DNA of 43,060 nucleotides from Candidatus Avoscillospira avicola (GCA_018712245.1 DVHE01000060.1:1-43060), one strand, 5' to 3'. Shown: positions 23,674 to 33,707, counted from the first letter of the stretch. Numbers and translations are program-made. The notes: generated by a model not told the origin, from the letters alone.

Positions 23674-23861
23674 TCCTGAGACGGCAGGGAGACCGCTGGT
23701 ACTGCATCAAATGCAGCTTTACCGGCAGCAGCGAGGAGATCGAGGGGATGTACCGGGATCTCAAGAAGAAATTCCGGCTGATGACGACGCGAATCACCCT
23801 GGAGGACCTGGAGGCGGACCGGATCGGTCCGGCTGGCAGCTTCGAGGAAGGAACTGCGTAA
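23610..23861 (+). CDS. Small zinc-ribbon protein overlapping the upstream gene
   Basis: An 83-residue protein with Cys11-x2-Cys14 and Cys32-x2-Cys35, a textbook four-Cys zinc ribbon, followed by a charged helical tail (EEIEGMYRDLKKKF). It starts 64 nt inside the end of the 599-residue gene in another frame, with an AGGAATGGA site upstream of the ATG, and ends 20 nt before the GH95-like gene. Reading it as a real gene rests on the intact zinc-ribbon pattern, which random overlap would not give. Function is unknown; nucleic-acid binding or protein contact are typical of such ribbons, but neither is shown. Confidence 0.68.
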   Translation: MAGEKRFLYRCPVCFGRENDVVLRRQGDRWYCIKCSFTGSSEEIEGMYRDLKKKFRLMTTRITLEDLEADRIGPAGSFEEGTA

Positions 23862-23881
23862 CGGGAAGGCGGAATACAAGC

Positions 23882-26800
23882 ATGAAGCATCAGATCGCAT
23901 TTCATAATGCCCCTTCCGACTGGTTTGAAGCCCTCCCGCTGGGCAACGGCAGCTATGGCGCGATGGCCTGGTACCGGGATCGCTGCCTGACGATCTCCCT
24001 CAACCACTATGCCGTCTACTATCTGCACGGAATGCCCCTGACCCACACGCAGCGGGGCGTCTACGAGCCCATCGCGGCGTATGAGCAGCGGATGCGGGAA
24101 AATGAACGGGACTATCGCCAGGAGCCCTTCCGCAATTACCGGAAATCCCTCTGGCCCGCGGCGGATGTGGTGCGGGAGGCAGGGACAGGACACCTGGGAA
24201 CCAGCCACCCCCACAGCGGACAAATCGAGCTGTATTTCTCTGAGGCGCTGGACGATGCGGACAACACGTGCCTGCGGCTGGACATCGAGCAGGCCCTGCT
24301 GACGCTGACCATCCGCAAGGGCCAGAAGCGCCTTACCGTGACCGCCCGGGTGCTCCAGGGAACCGACGTGCTGCTCCTGGAGGCGGAGCAGACGGAAAAG
24401 CTGCTGGAGCGGGCCGTAGTCCGCTATCCGCTGCGCCGGGGCCACGAGGGCTACGTCTGCCGGTACAGCACGCTGGGAAGCGGCACCGCGGCGGTGCAAA
24501 CCAGCTTTCCGACGCCGGATGGCGGACGGCAGGAGCTGGCCGCCGTCCTCACGGGCCAGGGTGCCGAACTGCATCCCGCCTCTGGGGACCGGTGGGCCGC
24601 GCTGGAACTGACCGAAGCGCCAGTCCGGATCTCCTTTGCCGTGTCAGTGCAGCTCCTCCGGGAAATGGGAGCGGCGGAGGCGGCGGAGCAAAACCGCCGG
24701 GTGCTGGAAACGGCTGATTCCTGGAAAGCCGCCCATGCGGCCCATTGGGAAGATTTTTTCTCCCGGAGCCGCGTATTTCTGCCGGACCTGTTCCTGGAAC
24801 GGCTGTGGTACTACAATCAATATATTTTGGCCTGCTGTAGCGGCCGAAAGGGGCCGCATCCCGAACAGGCCTGCGGCCTGAACGGCCTGTGGGACGTTCG
24901 GCAGCCTACCATTTGGGGCAGTATGTGGTACTGGGACATCAATATTCAGGCGGCATTCTGGGGCGTCTTTTCCTCCAACCACCTGGAGCTGGCTGAGGCC
25001 TTCTGCGACGGCTTCCTCGCCTATGTCCCCATGGCGGAGCAGCGGGCCGAGGACTTCTATCACACCACCGGGTACGCCATCGACTATCCTCACGAGTTTT
25101 ACAACTGCATCGGCCCCTGGTGCGCGCAGTTTTTGTGGTGGTACTATGAGCGGACCGGCGATCTCGACTTCCTGCGGAACAAGGCCTATCCGGTATTCCA
25201 GAAGCAGATCGAGTTTATTCGAAACATCGCCAAGTGGGACGAGGCACGGCAGTGCTGGTATATCTATCCGGACATTGCGCCGGAGCAGGGACCGGTGGCG
25301 CGAAACTCCACCATCACCCTGGCGGTGATTCGCTATCTGCTCCTCTTCACTCTGAGGGCAGGGCGAATCCTCGGCGAGGACAGGGAGGTGCTCTGCGGCT
25401 ATGCCAAGTTCCTCAAGGAGCTGCCGCCCTATCCCACGGCCCAGGCGGAAGTTTACGGCACGATTCTGCGGGATTCCGAGACGGCGCCGGCCATTTTGGA
25501 GCTGCGCCACCCCTCACTGCTGATGCCGATCTATCCCGCCGGCCTGATCGACGCCAGCGCCCCGGACGCCCTGCGGGCGCTGGGAGAAAACACCGTCCGG
25601 TTTGCGCAGAACCATACGGAGCTGGGCGTGTTCCCCTTTGGCTGGATTGCCGCCGCGGCGGCGCGGATGGGCATGGGCAACACCGCCATTCGCGTACTCT
25701 ACGAGCAGGGGCTGGACTGCATCCTCCGCGCCAACGGCATGGGCGCCGAGGAGACGGACCGGTTTATCAACCACTGTATTCTGGAGTTTGGATACAATTA
25801 TCCGCCGTTTATGATGGAGCCGGTGGGAGAAATTCCGGCAGTCGTCAATGAAATGCTGCTGCAAAGCCGGAAGGGCGCGATCCATGTATTCCCGGCCATC
25901 CCGGACGGCAGCGGCGACCGGCGCGGCGACGCCTACACCATGGAGCCGCTGACGAAGCTGCGGGAAGACTGCTTCCCGGACTGGCGCGACTGTGCCTTTG
26001 AAAACCTGATGACGGACCGGGGCTTCCTGGTCAGCGCGGCGCGCAGGGAAGGCCGGGTGCGGTATGTGAAGCTCCGCAGCACCCTGGGCGGGAAGGCGCT
26101 GCTTTGCCTGCCGGAGGGCTGGGAGACTTGCGCGGCGACCTGCGAGGGTGTCCCGACGTCCTGCCGCATCGCCAACGGCTACTGCGTGCTGGACACCGCC
26201 GCGGGCAGCGAGTATCTGCTGTGCCCCGACAGCGCCGCCGAGGCCGGTGCTGCCGAACCGGCAGAGGACCGCGGCGCGCAGGCGCCCATCTCCTATATCT
26301 CCCACACCGGCCGCCGGGTGTTCGCGGGCAAGGACGAGCTCACGGAAATCGTCAAAGCCCTGGACGACGGCCTGTTCGACCGGTATGTGGACAACGTCCG
26401 GGGGCATAAAATCGCACCCTACTGCTTCAGCTTCGGCGTACCCAACGGAGAGCGGAAGCCGATTGCGGAGGTTCGCTATGCGCCTGCGGACCAGAGTGAA
26501 AAGCGCTTTTTGAAGATCACGGCGGAGAGCGCATTCCGTACCGCGGTGGGCTATGGCTTTGCGGCCCAGGGAACGCTGGCCGCCCAGGACGGGGGACGGA
26601 CCAACTGCCTATTGCAGGATTGCCTCTGCGGAACCGACCCGGCGGCCTTCGATGTGGACCTGCCGGACGGGCGGTATACGCTGCTGCTGGTCTGCGGCGG
26701 CGCGGACCAGGCCACGGAGACCACGGTCTCCTGCGGCGGCGTGACGGCCTCGGCGGCGGCGAAGCCGGGGTGTTACGGGCTGCTGCGCATGACGGTGTCC

Positions 26801-26899
26801 CACCGCGGCCCAGAGCCCCTGCGCCTGTCCATCACAGCCGGCGGCCAGCCCTGGTGCGTCAATCTGCTGCTGATTCAAAAAGACGCCGCCTATCTGTGA
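23882..26899 (+). CDS. GH95-like glycosidase with C-terminal sandwich domain, cytoplasmic
   Basis: A 1005-residue protein. The N-terminal block WFEALPLGNGSYGAMAW (12-28) and central WGSMWYWDINIQAAFW (about 346-361) match the GH95 alpha-fucosidase layout: beta-sandwich, linker, (alpha/alpha)6 barrel (about 280-690), C-terminal sheet. The barrel asparagine pair is here D352-I-N354; GH95 fucosidases usually show N-I-N, so specificity may differ. About 240 extra residues at the end (about 765-1005) look like carbohydrate-binding beta-sandwich. No signal peptide, so it works inside. The start at 23882 follows the zinc-ribbon gene; the frame is open upstream but reads as shadow of that gene. It could also be an alpha-galactosidase-like relative. 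Confidence 0.8.
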   Translation: MKHQIAFHNAPSDWFEALPLGNGSYGAMAWYRDRCLTISLNHYAVYYLHGMPLTHTQRGVYEPIAAYEQRMRENERDYRQEPFRNYRKSLWPAADVVREAGTGHLGTSHPHSGQIELYFSEALDDADNTCLRLDIEQALLTLTIRKGQKRLTVTARVLQGTDVLLLEAEQTEKLLERAVVRYPLRRGHEGYVCRYSTLGSGTAAVQTSFPTPDGGRQELAAVLTGQGAELHPASGDRWAALELTEAPVRISFAVSVQLLREMGAAEAAEQNRRVLETADSWKAAHAAHWEDFFSRSRVFLPDLFLERLWYYNQYILACCSGRKGPHPEQACGLNGLWDVRQPTIWGSMWYWDINIQAAFWGVFSSNHLELAEAFCDGFLAYVPMAEQRAEDFYHTTGYAIDYPHEFYNCIGPWCAQFLWWYYERTGDLDFLRNKAYPVFQKQIEFIRNIAKWDEARQCWYIYPDIAPEQGPVARNSTITLAVIRYLLLFTLRAGRILGEDREVLCGYAKFLKELPPYPTAQAEVYGTILRDSETAPAILELRHPSLLMPIYPAGLIDASAPDALRALGENTVRFAQNHTELGVFPFGWIAAAAARMGMGNTAIRVLYEQGLDCILRANGMGAEETDRFINHCILEFGYNYPPFMMEPVGEIPAVVNEMLLQSRKGAIHVFPAIPDGSGDRRGDAYTMEPLTKLREDCFPDWRDCAFENLMTDRGFLVSAARREGRVRYVKLRSTLGGKALLCLPEGWETCAATCEGVPTSCRIANGYCVLDTAAGSEYLLCPDSAAEAGAAEPAEDRGAQAPISYISHTGRRVFAGKDELTEIVKALDDGLFDRYVDNVRGHKIAPYCFSFGVPNGERKPIAEVRYAPADQSEKRFLKITAESAFRTAVGYGFAAQGTLAAQDGGRTNCLLQDCLCGTDPAAFDVDLPDGRYTLLLVCGGADQATETTVSCGGVTASAAAKPGCYGLLRMTVSHRGPEPLRLSITAGGQPWCVNLLLIQKDAAYL

Positions 26900-26987
26900 G
26901 AGAAGGAAACAGGACGCAACGGCAACAGGCGGAAAACCCGCGCCTGTGACCGAATAGATACGTCAATCAAAACAAGGAGGAAAAAGA

Positions 26988-29900
26988 ATGAAAAACAGTA
27001 TCCGTAAGCTGCTGGCATGGCTCCTGATTATGGGCCTGCTTCTGCCCCAGGCCCTGGGCCTCGGGACGATCCCGGCAGCGGCGGCCCCTGCCGAAGCATC
27101 GGCGGAAGTGGAGTGGCCGGATGAAAGCGAGACCGATCCGGCGGAAAAGGTCAATTTGGCCTTAAACAAGCCGGCAACGGCCAGCAAAGAGGCATTGGAC
27201 CAAGGCGTCCACCGGGTGGCAGGCCTGGCCGTGGACGGCGACGAGAGTACCCGGTGGTATGACGGCGATATTGACACCATGGAAGGCAACTGGCTCCAGG
27301 TGGACCTGGGTGCGCGCTATGGCCTGGATGAGATCGAAGTCCTCTGGGCCGATAAGACAGTTGCTCAGAAATATGAAATTCAGGTGTCTGATGATGGGAA
27401 AAACTGGCAGCACATCTACACCGTGGATTCCCAGCGGATGTTTGACGGTGCGCTGCGCCACACCTTCAATGTGTTTGGCGCGGGCCAGTACGTGCGGGTT
27501 TACGTTCTCGAGCGCGGTACTTGGGGCAACAGCATCTGCGAGCTGAAGGTCTATGGCGACCAGAAGGAACACCTCTATAGCAGCCATATCGACGCCGAGG
27601 ACGCAACGCTGCTGGAGGGCACCGCTGGAGCGCCATCTGTGCTGGATGTCAAAGAAGCCTGCGGCGGCCAGGTGGCGGATGGGTTCTATGTCACCACGGA
27701 TCAAGCCAACGACGGTGCTGGTGTGGAATTTGTGCCGGAAAACCTGTCCAGCGAGGCACGGACCTATTTGCTGTATGTGGGCTATGCCCGTTATTTCTAT
27801 GAAAAGGCAGACACCATCGGCGTCTATGTCAACGGCGAGCGGGTCAAGACGCTGGAATTGCGGCCGGAGAGCGACAATGTCGATCTGACCATTCGTTCCG
27901 CGCCGGTGGAACTGGAACTGAAACAGGGAGACAAGGTTGCCCTGAAGGTGGACGCGGAATCCGGCGACCACGGCTATCTCCGCCTGGATTATATCAATCT
28001 GGGCCTCAAAGTGAACCGGCCCAGCCGGGATATGTCCCTGGTCTATCCCAAGCTGGCGCTCAATGTGGACGAGACCGCCCGCATCCTGGTGGAGTACCAG
28101 CAGGGCAGCGAGCTGGAGTTCTTCGCGGAGGATGAGACAATTGCGGCCTTTGAAGGCGACGTACTCACCGCCAAAGCCGAAGGCGTTACCCGCATCATGG
28201 CCCGGGACAAGAACAACCCGGTGGTCTATGCCATTGGTCAGGTGGCCGTGGGCGGCGCAGTGCTGGAGGGTTCTGTGACGCCGGTGCGCGAGCTGACACT
28301 CAAGGAGGAGACCCTCACCGTGGCCAACCGCCAGAGCGTACAGGCGGAGGCCACGACCAACGAGGGCGCAGGGACGCATCTTTTGTGGGAGTCCTCCGAT
28401 CCCGCTGTCGCCACCGTGGCTGACGGCAAGATCACGGGTATGTCTGCGGGCACTGCCACCATCACCGTCAAGTCCGCGCTGAACGAGGAACTTTCCGACA
28501 GCCTCACCGTCACGGTGACGAACAGTGAGGATGTGGATACCCTGAAATCCGACGAGCTGGAGGTCCTGGTGAGCAAGAGCTTTCCCATGGTCTACCAGTA
28601 CAAGACCAGCAACGGCGGCGTGGTTCAGGGCAACCCCAACCAGTCCGCCCAGATCAAGCTCAACGGCGAGCTCTATACACCGCAAGTGGCCTATGAAAAG
28701 GTGGACGACGCCACCGCCAAGTACACCCTCAAAGTCTCGGAGCTGAACGCCGTCATCACCATGACCCTCAAGGCCGAGGACTCCAACTTCAAGCTGGAAG
28801 TAACGGAAATTAAGGAGGATGGCGCTGACGACAAGCGCATCTTCACCTTCGATATGCCCGACAACATCATGCTCTCCATGACCAACAAGGAGGCCGGCGC
28901 GTCCTTCGCGGGCTCCAAGATGGAGACCGATATCAGCAAGACCGGCGACGTATACTACGACCTGGCCTACAACAAGTCCGTGGACAGCAATCCGAACACC
29001 AGCTATCTCTATGCCTTCCTGTCCAACGAAAAGGCCTCCGCGGGCTTCTGGGGCAACGCCATGGACGCCAAGATCCGCAAGCAGACCACCAAGCTGGGCG
29101 ATACCTACACCACGGCCCTGTGGAGCGGCGAGTGGCGCTACCGGGCCGACGACTACACCAAGACCTTCCAGGATACCGAGGGCGACTACGGTCCGGCAGG
29201 CGAGGTCGTCACCCGCACCTACAAGGCGACCTACACCGAGGACCTGCCCAAGGTCTACATCTCCTTCGCTGCCGGAGACCTCAATGACAGCGGCAGTGTG
29301 GACTGGCAGGACGGCGCCATTGCCTTCCGGGAGATCATGCCCACCGCCATCGGCATGGAAAAGATCCCCGACGCCGTGGTCCAGCGGCTGGTATTCCCTC
29401 AGTCCGGCGAGGGCAACTACCCCTATATCTCCTCCCTGGACGAGACCAAGCGCGTCTATCTGGCCACCGACGGCCTGGGCCAGCTGATCCTCAACAAGTA
29501 CCACAACGAAGGCACCTGGGGCGATCTAGGCGTCTATGACGAGTTCCTGGGCGGCCAGGAGGACTTCAACAAGTATGTGAGCGACTCGGTGCAGATGTAC
29601 AATTCCTGGGTGGGCGTTCACACCAATTTCACCGAGATCTATGCCAAGGCCCGGGCATTCCGTCCGGAAAAGATTATGATGCAAGAAGACGGCATCACTC
29701 CGGTTGGCTACGGATTTGCGGCATACTCCCATTGGCTTCAGCAGGTATATTCTCCAGACATTACCTTTGACGCCATCAGCCTGGAGCGGCAGGGGGATTT
29801 GAAAGCCTTTGCAGAGGCAGTTCCGGACCTGGGCTTCGTCTACAGCGACGTGTTCTCCGGCGGCGGCTGGAAGGGCCGGCGTCTGGCTGAGGACTACGAG

Positions 29901-32900
29901 GCGGCGGGTCTGGCCTACTTCGTCGAGTGGCCCTATCAGAACGAGGAAGAGGCAGTCTGGTCCCACTGGGCCGTGGAGAAGGTCTACAGCCCCGCCAACC
30001 TCAAGGCCTACGCCTCCGACATCGCCCGCTTCATCTTCAACCATACCAAGGACCGCTGGGACAACAATGCCGATTACGAGAATCGCTATCCCAACAGCTG
30101 CAACCTGCTGATGGGTACCGATACCACCACCTATGAGGGCTGGCCCCAGGCAAACACCAATAACGGCTTTGACAAGGCCATCCAGGTGGTCTTCGACAAC
30201 AACCTGCCCACCAAGTATATGCAGCACTTCCCCATCCTCCGCATGGAGAAGGATGCGCAGGGCTGGGCCACCCACATCTGGTTCGAGGACAATGTGGAAG
30301 TCTACCTCAATGAAAACGGCAAGCGGATCATCGAGAAGGACGGCAAAGTGATCTACAACCAGGACAGCTATCTGATCCCCTGGGATGAGGGCGACATCGA
30401 CAACCCGGAGGATGAGCAAAAAGAGGTCAAGCTGTACCACTACAATGAAAACGGCGGCACTACCACATGGCAGCTGCCCAACAGCTGGAGCAATGTCGAG
30501 ACGGTCTATCTCTACAAGCTGACCGACCAGGGTAAGACCGGCGAGAAGGAAATTCGGGTAGAGGGCGGCTCCATCACCATCGAGAACGCGGAGAAGCAGA
30601 CGCCCTATGTGATCTACAAAGGCAAGGCTGCCCCGGAGGCGGATGTCAACTACGGCGACGGCTCCTATGTGGACGATCCCGGCTTCAACTACGGCAATCT
30701 CGATGACAGCAGCTGGACCGTGGACAAGGGTGAACCCAAGGTCAAGAAAAACGACGCCTCCACCGACACGTATGAGGTTCCCAACTGGTGCCGGAGCGTT
30801 TCCTTTGATGAGCATCTGTACCGGAACTATGAGCTGGTCGTCGACGACGCCCAGGAAACCCAGGTGAGCCAGGAGATCACGGGCCTGGAGCCCGGCCAGT
30901 ACGCCGTCTCCGTGATGGTCGAGGTCGAGCAGGGCAAGACCCGCCGGGCCTCTGTGATCGTGGACAACGGTGAGGAGACCTTCAGCGGCTACACCGACCA
31001 GTCCATCCTGATGAACTTCGATGAGTACGACTCCAAGCTGGGCACCTATATGCTGCGGATGCGGGTGAACTTTGAGGTGCCGGAGGGGAAGAACTCCGTG
31101 ACCATCAAGCTCCACGCCGCCGCCGGCGATGGTGTGGTCCGGTTCGACAATGTGCGAATCTTTGAGACTGCAATTCCCACACCGGATGAGGACAATGCCC
31201 AGGACAAGGTCATTTTCTATCAGGACTTTGAACTGGCGGAGGACAGCAACGCTTCCGACCCCTTGACGACGAACGCACCTACCTATGAGGGGCATTATCC
31301 CTTCAATTTGGGCGCGGCCCGGGGTATCCATGAGACCCGCATCTCCATTCAAAAGGCCCACGCACCCTTCTCCAACAACGGTACCCAGATGTGGGACCCC
31401 TCCACGGTACATCTGGACGACACCCTGGACGGCGAACGTGCGCTGAAGGTGATCGGTATCGATCAGCCCGGCATCGCGGTGCAGACGCTGCCCCAGAACA
31501 TTCGCTTTGAAAAGGGCAAGAGCTACCGCGTGACCTTCCTGTATCAGACCGACCCCACCGACGACTATGCCTTTGTCCTCGGCGACGGACAGCCCAATAG
31601 CTGGACCGGAGCGGAAAAGAACAACCCGAGCAACCTCGTCTACTGCGAGACCCTGGAGCATACCTCCATCACCAAGACTTACTCCCACGAGTTCGTGGCG
31701 ACCTCCGACGAACTCTGGTTCGGCATCTATCGCCAAAAGGTGTCGGTGAGTGTTATGAATAATCCCGCCCCCATCGTGCTGGACAACATCCTGGTGGAGG
31801 AAATTGCGCCCATTTCGACAGAAGAGCATACCGTAACGGTCAACGGCGGCACCGGCTCCGGCAGCTATATCAGCGGCAGCCTCGTGAAGGTTGAAGCCAC
31901 TATCCCGGAGGGAAAAGCCTTTGCGTCCTGGACGGCGGAGGGCGTGACTCTGACGGAAGCCCAGCAGAAGAATCCTGCCCTGAGCTTCACAATGCCGAAG
32001 AATGACGTGACGCTGACGGCGGAGTTCGCGGAGATCCCTGTTTCCCAGAACAAGCCTGCCGAAGCCAGTTTGGTTTCTGGGAAGAATGTTGCGGACAACG
32101 CCTTTGACGGCAATCTCACCACTCGTTGGTATGACGGCGAGCAAAAGCCCGGCAACTGGCTGGCAGTCAACCTGGAGAATGTCTACGACCTCTCCAAAGT
32201 GGAAATCTACTGGGACGCCACAGGCGAGCCAGTGTATGCCTACGAATATTCTCTTCAGGTGTCCGATAATGGCGTGGATTATGAGACCTTCTATCATGGA
32301 ACCTGCAACGACGACGGCCCGGTCACTGTGGACGTCTCTGAAGTGCAGGGCCAATATGTCCGCCTCTATATTGATAAGAATGGTATGTGGGGCACCGCGG
32401 TCATGGAGATGAAGGTCTACGGCACGAAGGTCGAGACCGTCACGACCCACGACGTCACTTATACCTTGACCCATGTGACCGCGGCCAACCAGCCTGCCAC
32501 TGTGGAGGACGGCAAGACCCTGAACGCCACGCTGACGGCGGAGAACGGCTACAAGCTGCCCGATACCATCACCGTGACCATGGGCGGCGCGGCGACCCAG
32601 TTTACCTACGACAAGACCACCGGCGCTGTGACCGTGGAGAAAGTCACCGGCGATGTGGAAATCACTGCGGTGGGCGTCAAGGTGGAAGAGCCTGTTGAAA
32701 CTCACAATGTCATCTACACGCTGACCCACGTGACTGCGAACAACCAGCCTGCCACTGTGGAAGACGGCAAGACCCTGACCGCTACGCTGACGGCAGAGAG
32801 CGGCTACAAGCTGCCCGATACCATCACCGTGAGCATGGGCAGCGCGGCGGCCCAGTTCACCTATGACAATACCACCGGCGCTGTGACTGTGAAGAATGTC

Positions 32901-33707
32901 ACCGGCGATGTGGAAATCACTGCGGTGGGTGTCAAGGAAGAAGAGCCTGTCGAGACCCATACCATTACGCTCCGTGCCAATGGCGGTACCGTCAACCCGA
33001 AGAAGCTCACGGTGAAGCACGGTGAAACGGCAGATCTGCCCGTGCCTACCCGCAGCGGAAGCTACGAGTTTGAGGGCTGGTTTACCGCGAACAACGTGAA
33101 GGTCACCGACAAAACCCCCATCATGGACGACATGATCCTCTACGCCCACTGGAACTACACCGGCGGCATCCATGTGAAGCCCGAAGAGCCCGACCAGAAG
33201 CCTGAAACGCCTGTGGTCGATACCGACTTTATCGATGTGCGGCCCGGCGACTGGTACTATGACGCTGTGGCGTACGTTTCCGAAAACGGCATTATGACCG
33301 GCGTAGCCGAGGGCGTGTTCAATCCCGACGGCACCGTGACCCGCGCCATGGTCTGGACCGTGCTGGCCCGGATGGACGGCGTCAACACCGAGGGCGGCAG
33401 CACCTGGTACGCCAAGGCGCAAACCTGGGCCATCGACACCGGCGTGTCCGACGGCACAGACCCCAACGGTGCCATCACCCGGGAGCAGCTGGCGGCCATG
33501 CTCTACCGCTTCGAGGGAAGCCCCGCTGTGACCGGTAATCTCAGCGCCTATCCCGACGCGGCCTCCGTGTCCGATTGGGCCGAGGACGCCATGGTCTGGG
33601 CCACTGAGACCGGCCTTATCAACGGCATCAATGGCTATCTCAAGCCGCAGGATGGCGCGACCCGCGCCCAGCTGGCTACCATGCTGATGCGGATGCTGGA
33701 AAGCTAA
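26988..33707 (+). CDS. Secreted SLH-anchored GH101 endo-alpha-N-acetylgalactosaminidase
   Basis: A 2239-residue surface enzyme with a signal peptide (1-about 36). An F5/8 type C module (about 50-190) is followed by another beta-sandwich module (about 195-345) and a Big_2-like domain (about 427-507). The GH101 region (about 525-1215) has nucleophile candidate D954 in FVYSDVF and acid/base candidate E980 in YFVEWP, 26 residues apart. Then come CBM-like modules (about 1255-1608), an InlB-type repeat, a second F5/8 C domain (about 1685-1815), two 85-residue repeats, another InlB-type repeat and three SLH repeats (about 2080-2238) holding it to the cell wall. GH101 releases core 1 Gal-GalNAc from mucin Ser/Thr. 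AAGGAGG precedes the ATG. Confidence 0.92.
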   Translation: MKNSIRKLLAWLLIMGLLLPQALGLGTIPAAAAPAEASAEVEWPDESETDPAEKVNLALNKPATASKEALDQGVHRVAGLAVDGDESTRWYDGDIDTMEGNWLQVDLGARYGLDEIEVLWADKTVAQKYEIQVSDDGKNWQHIYTVDSQRMFDGALRHTFNVFGAGQYVRVYVLERGTWGNSICELKVYGDQKEHLYSSHIDAEDATLLEGTAGAPSVLDVKEACGGQVADGFYVTTDQANDGAGVEFVPENLSSEARTYLLYVGYARYFYEKADTIGVYVNGERVKTLELRPESDNVDLTIRSAPVELELKQGDKVALKVDAESGDHGYLRLDYINLGLKVNRPSRDMSLVYPKLALNVDETARILVEYQQGSELEFFAEDETIAAFEGDVLTAKAEGVTRIMARDKNNPVVYAIGQVAVGGAVLEGSVTPVRELTLKEETLTVANRQSVQAEATTNEGAGTHLLWESSDPAVATVADGKITGMSAGTATITVKSALNEELSDSLTVTVTNSEDVDTLKSDELEVLVSKSFPMVYQYKTSNGGVVQGNPNQSAQIKLNGELYTPQVAYEKVDDATAKYTLKVSELNAVITMTLKAEDSNFKLEVTEIKEDGADDKRIFTFDMPDNIMLSMTNKEAGASFAGSKMETDISKTGDVYYDLAYNKSVDSNPNTSYLYAFLSNEKASAGFWGNAMDAKIRKQTTKLGDTYTTALWSGEWRYRADDYTKTFQDTEGDYGPAGEVVTRTYKATYTEDLPKVYISFAAGDLNDSGSVDWQDGAIAFREIMPTAIGMEKIPDAVVQRLVFPQSGEGNYPYISSLDETKRVYLATDGLGQLILNKYHNEGTWGDLGVYDEFLGGQEDFNKYVSDSVQMYNSWVGVHTNFTEIYAKARAFRPEKIMMQEDGITPVGYGFAAYSHWLQQVYSPDITFDAISLERQGDLKAFAEAVPDLGFVYSDVFSGGGWKGRRLAEDYEAAGLAYFVEWPYQNEEEAVWSHWAVEKVYSPANLKAYASDIARFIFNHTKDRWDNNADYENRYPNSCNLLMGTDTTTYEGWPQANTNNGFDKAIQVVFDNNLPTKYMQHFPILRMEKDAQGWATHIWFEDNVEVYLNENGKRIIEKDGKVIYNQDSYLIPWDEGDIDNPEDEQKEVKLYHYNENGGTTTWQLPNSWSNVETVYLYKLTDQGKTGEKEIRVEGGSITIENAEKQTPYVIYKGKAAPEADVNYGDGSYVDDPGFNYGNLDDSSWTVDKGEPKVKKNDASTDTYEVPNWCRSVSFDEHLYRNYELVVDDAQETQVSQEITGLEPGQYAVSVMVEVEQGKTRRASVIVDNGEETFSGYTDQSILMNFDEYDSKLGTYMLRMRVNFEVPEGKNSVTIKLHAAAGDGVVRFDNVRIFETAIPTPDEDNAQDKVIFYQDFELAEDSNASDPLTTNAPTYEGHYPFNLGAARGIHETRISIQKAHAPFSNNGTQMWDPSTVHLDDTLDGERALKVIGIDQPGIAVQTLPQNIRFEKGKSYRVTFLYQTDPTDDYAFVLGDGQPNSWTGAEKNNPSNLVYCETLEHTSITKTYSHEFVATSDELWFGIYRQKVSVSVMNNPAPIVLDNILVEEIAPISTEEHTVTVNGGTGSGSYISGSLVKVEATIPEGKAFASWTAEGVTLTEAQQKNPALSFTMPKNDVTLTAEFAEIPVSQNKPAEASLVSGKNVADNAFDGNLTTRWYDGEQKPGNWLAVNLENVYDLSKVEIYWDATGEPVYAYEYSLQVSDNGVDYETFYHGTCNDDGPVTVDVSEVQGQYVRLYIDKNGMWGTAVMEMKVYGTKVETVTTHDVTYTLTHVTAANQPATVEDGKTLNATLTAENGYKLPDTITVTMGGAATQFTYDKTTGAVTVEKVTGDVEITAVGVKVEEPVETHNVIYTLTHVTANNQPATVEDGKTLTATLTAESGYKLPDTITVSMGSAAAQFTYDNTTGAVTVKNVTGDVEITAVGVKEEEPVETHTITLRANGGTVNPKKLTVKHGETADLPVPTRSGSYEFEGWFTANNVKVTDKTPIMDDMILYAHWNYTGGIHVKPEEPDQKPETPVVDTDFIDVRPGDWYYDAVAYVSENGIMTGVAEGVFNPDGTVTRAMVWTVLARMDGVNTEGGSTWYAKAQTWAIDTGVSDGTDPNGAITREQLAAMLYRFEGSPAVTGNLSAYPDAASVSDWAEDAMVWATETGLINGINGYLKPQDGATRAQLATMLMRMLES
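32445..32954 (+). repeat. Two 255-bp tandem in-frame repeats in the GH101 gene
   Basis: Two direct copies with an exact 255-bp (85-codon) period; for example GTGGAAATCACTGCGGTGGG occurs at 32655 and 32910. Most of each copy is identical at DNA level, so the duplication is recent or maintained by exchange. They encode stalk-like beta modules before the SLH anchor and could change copy number. Confidence 0.85.
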
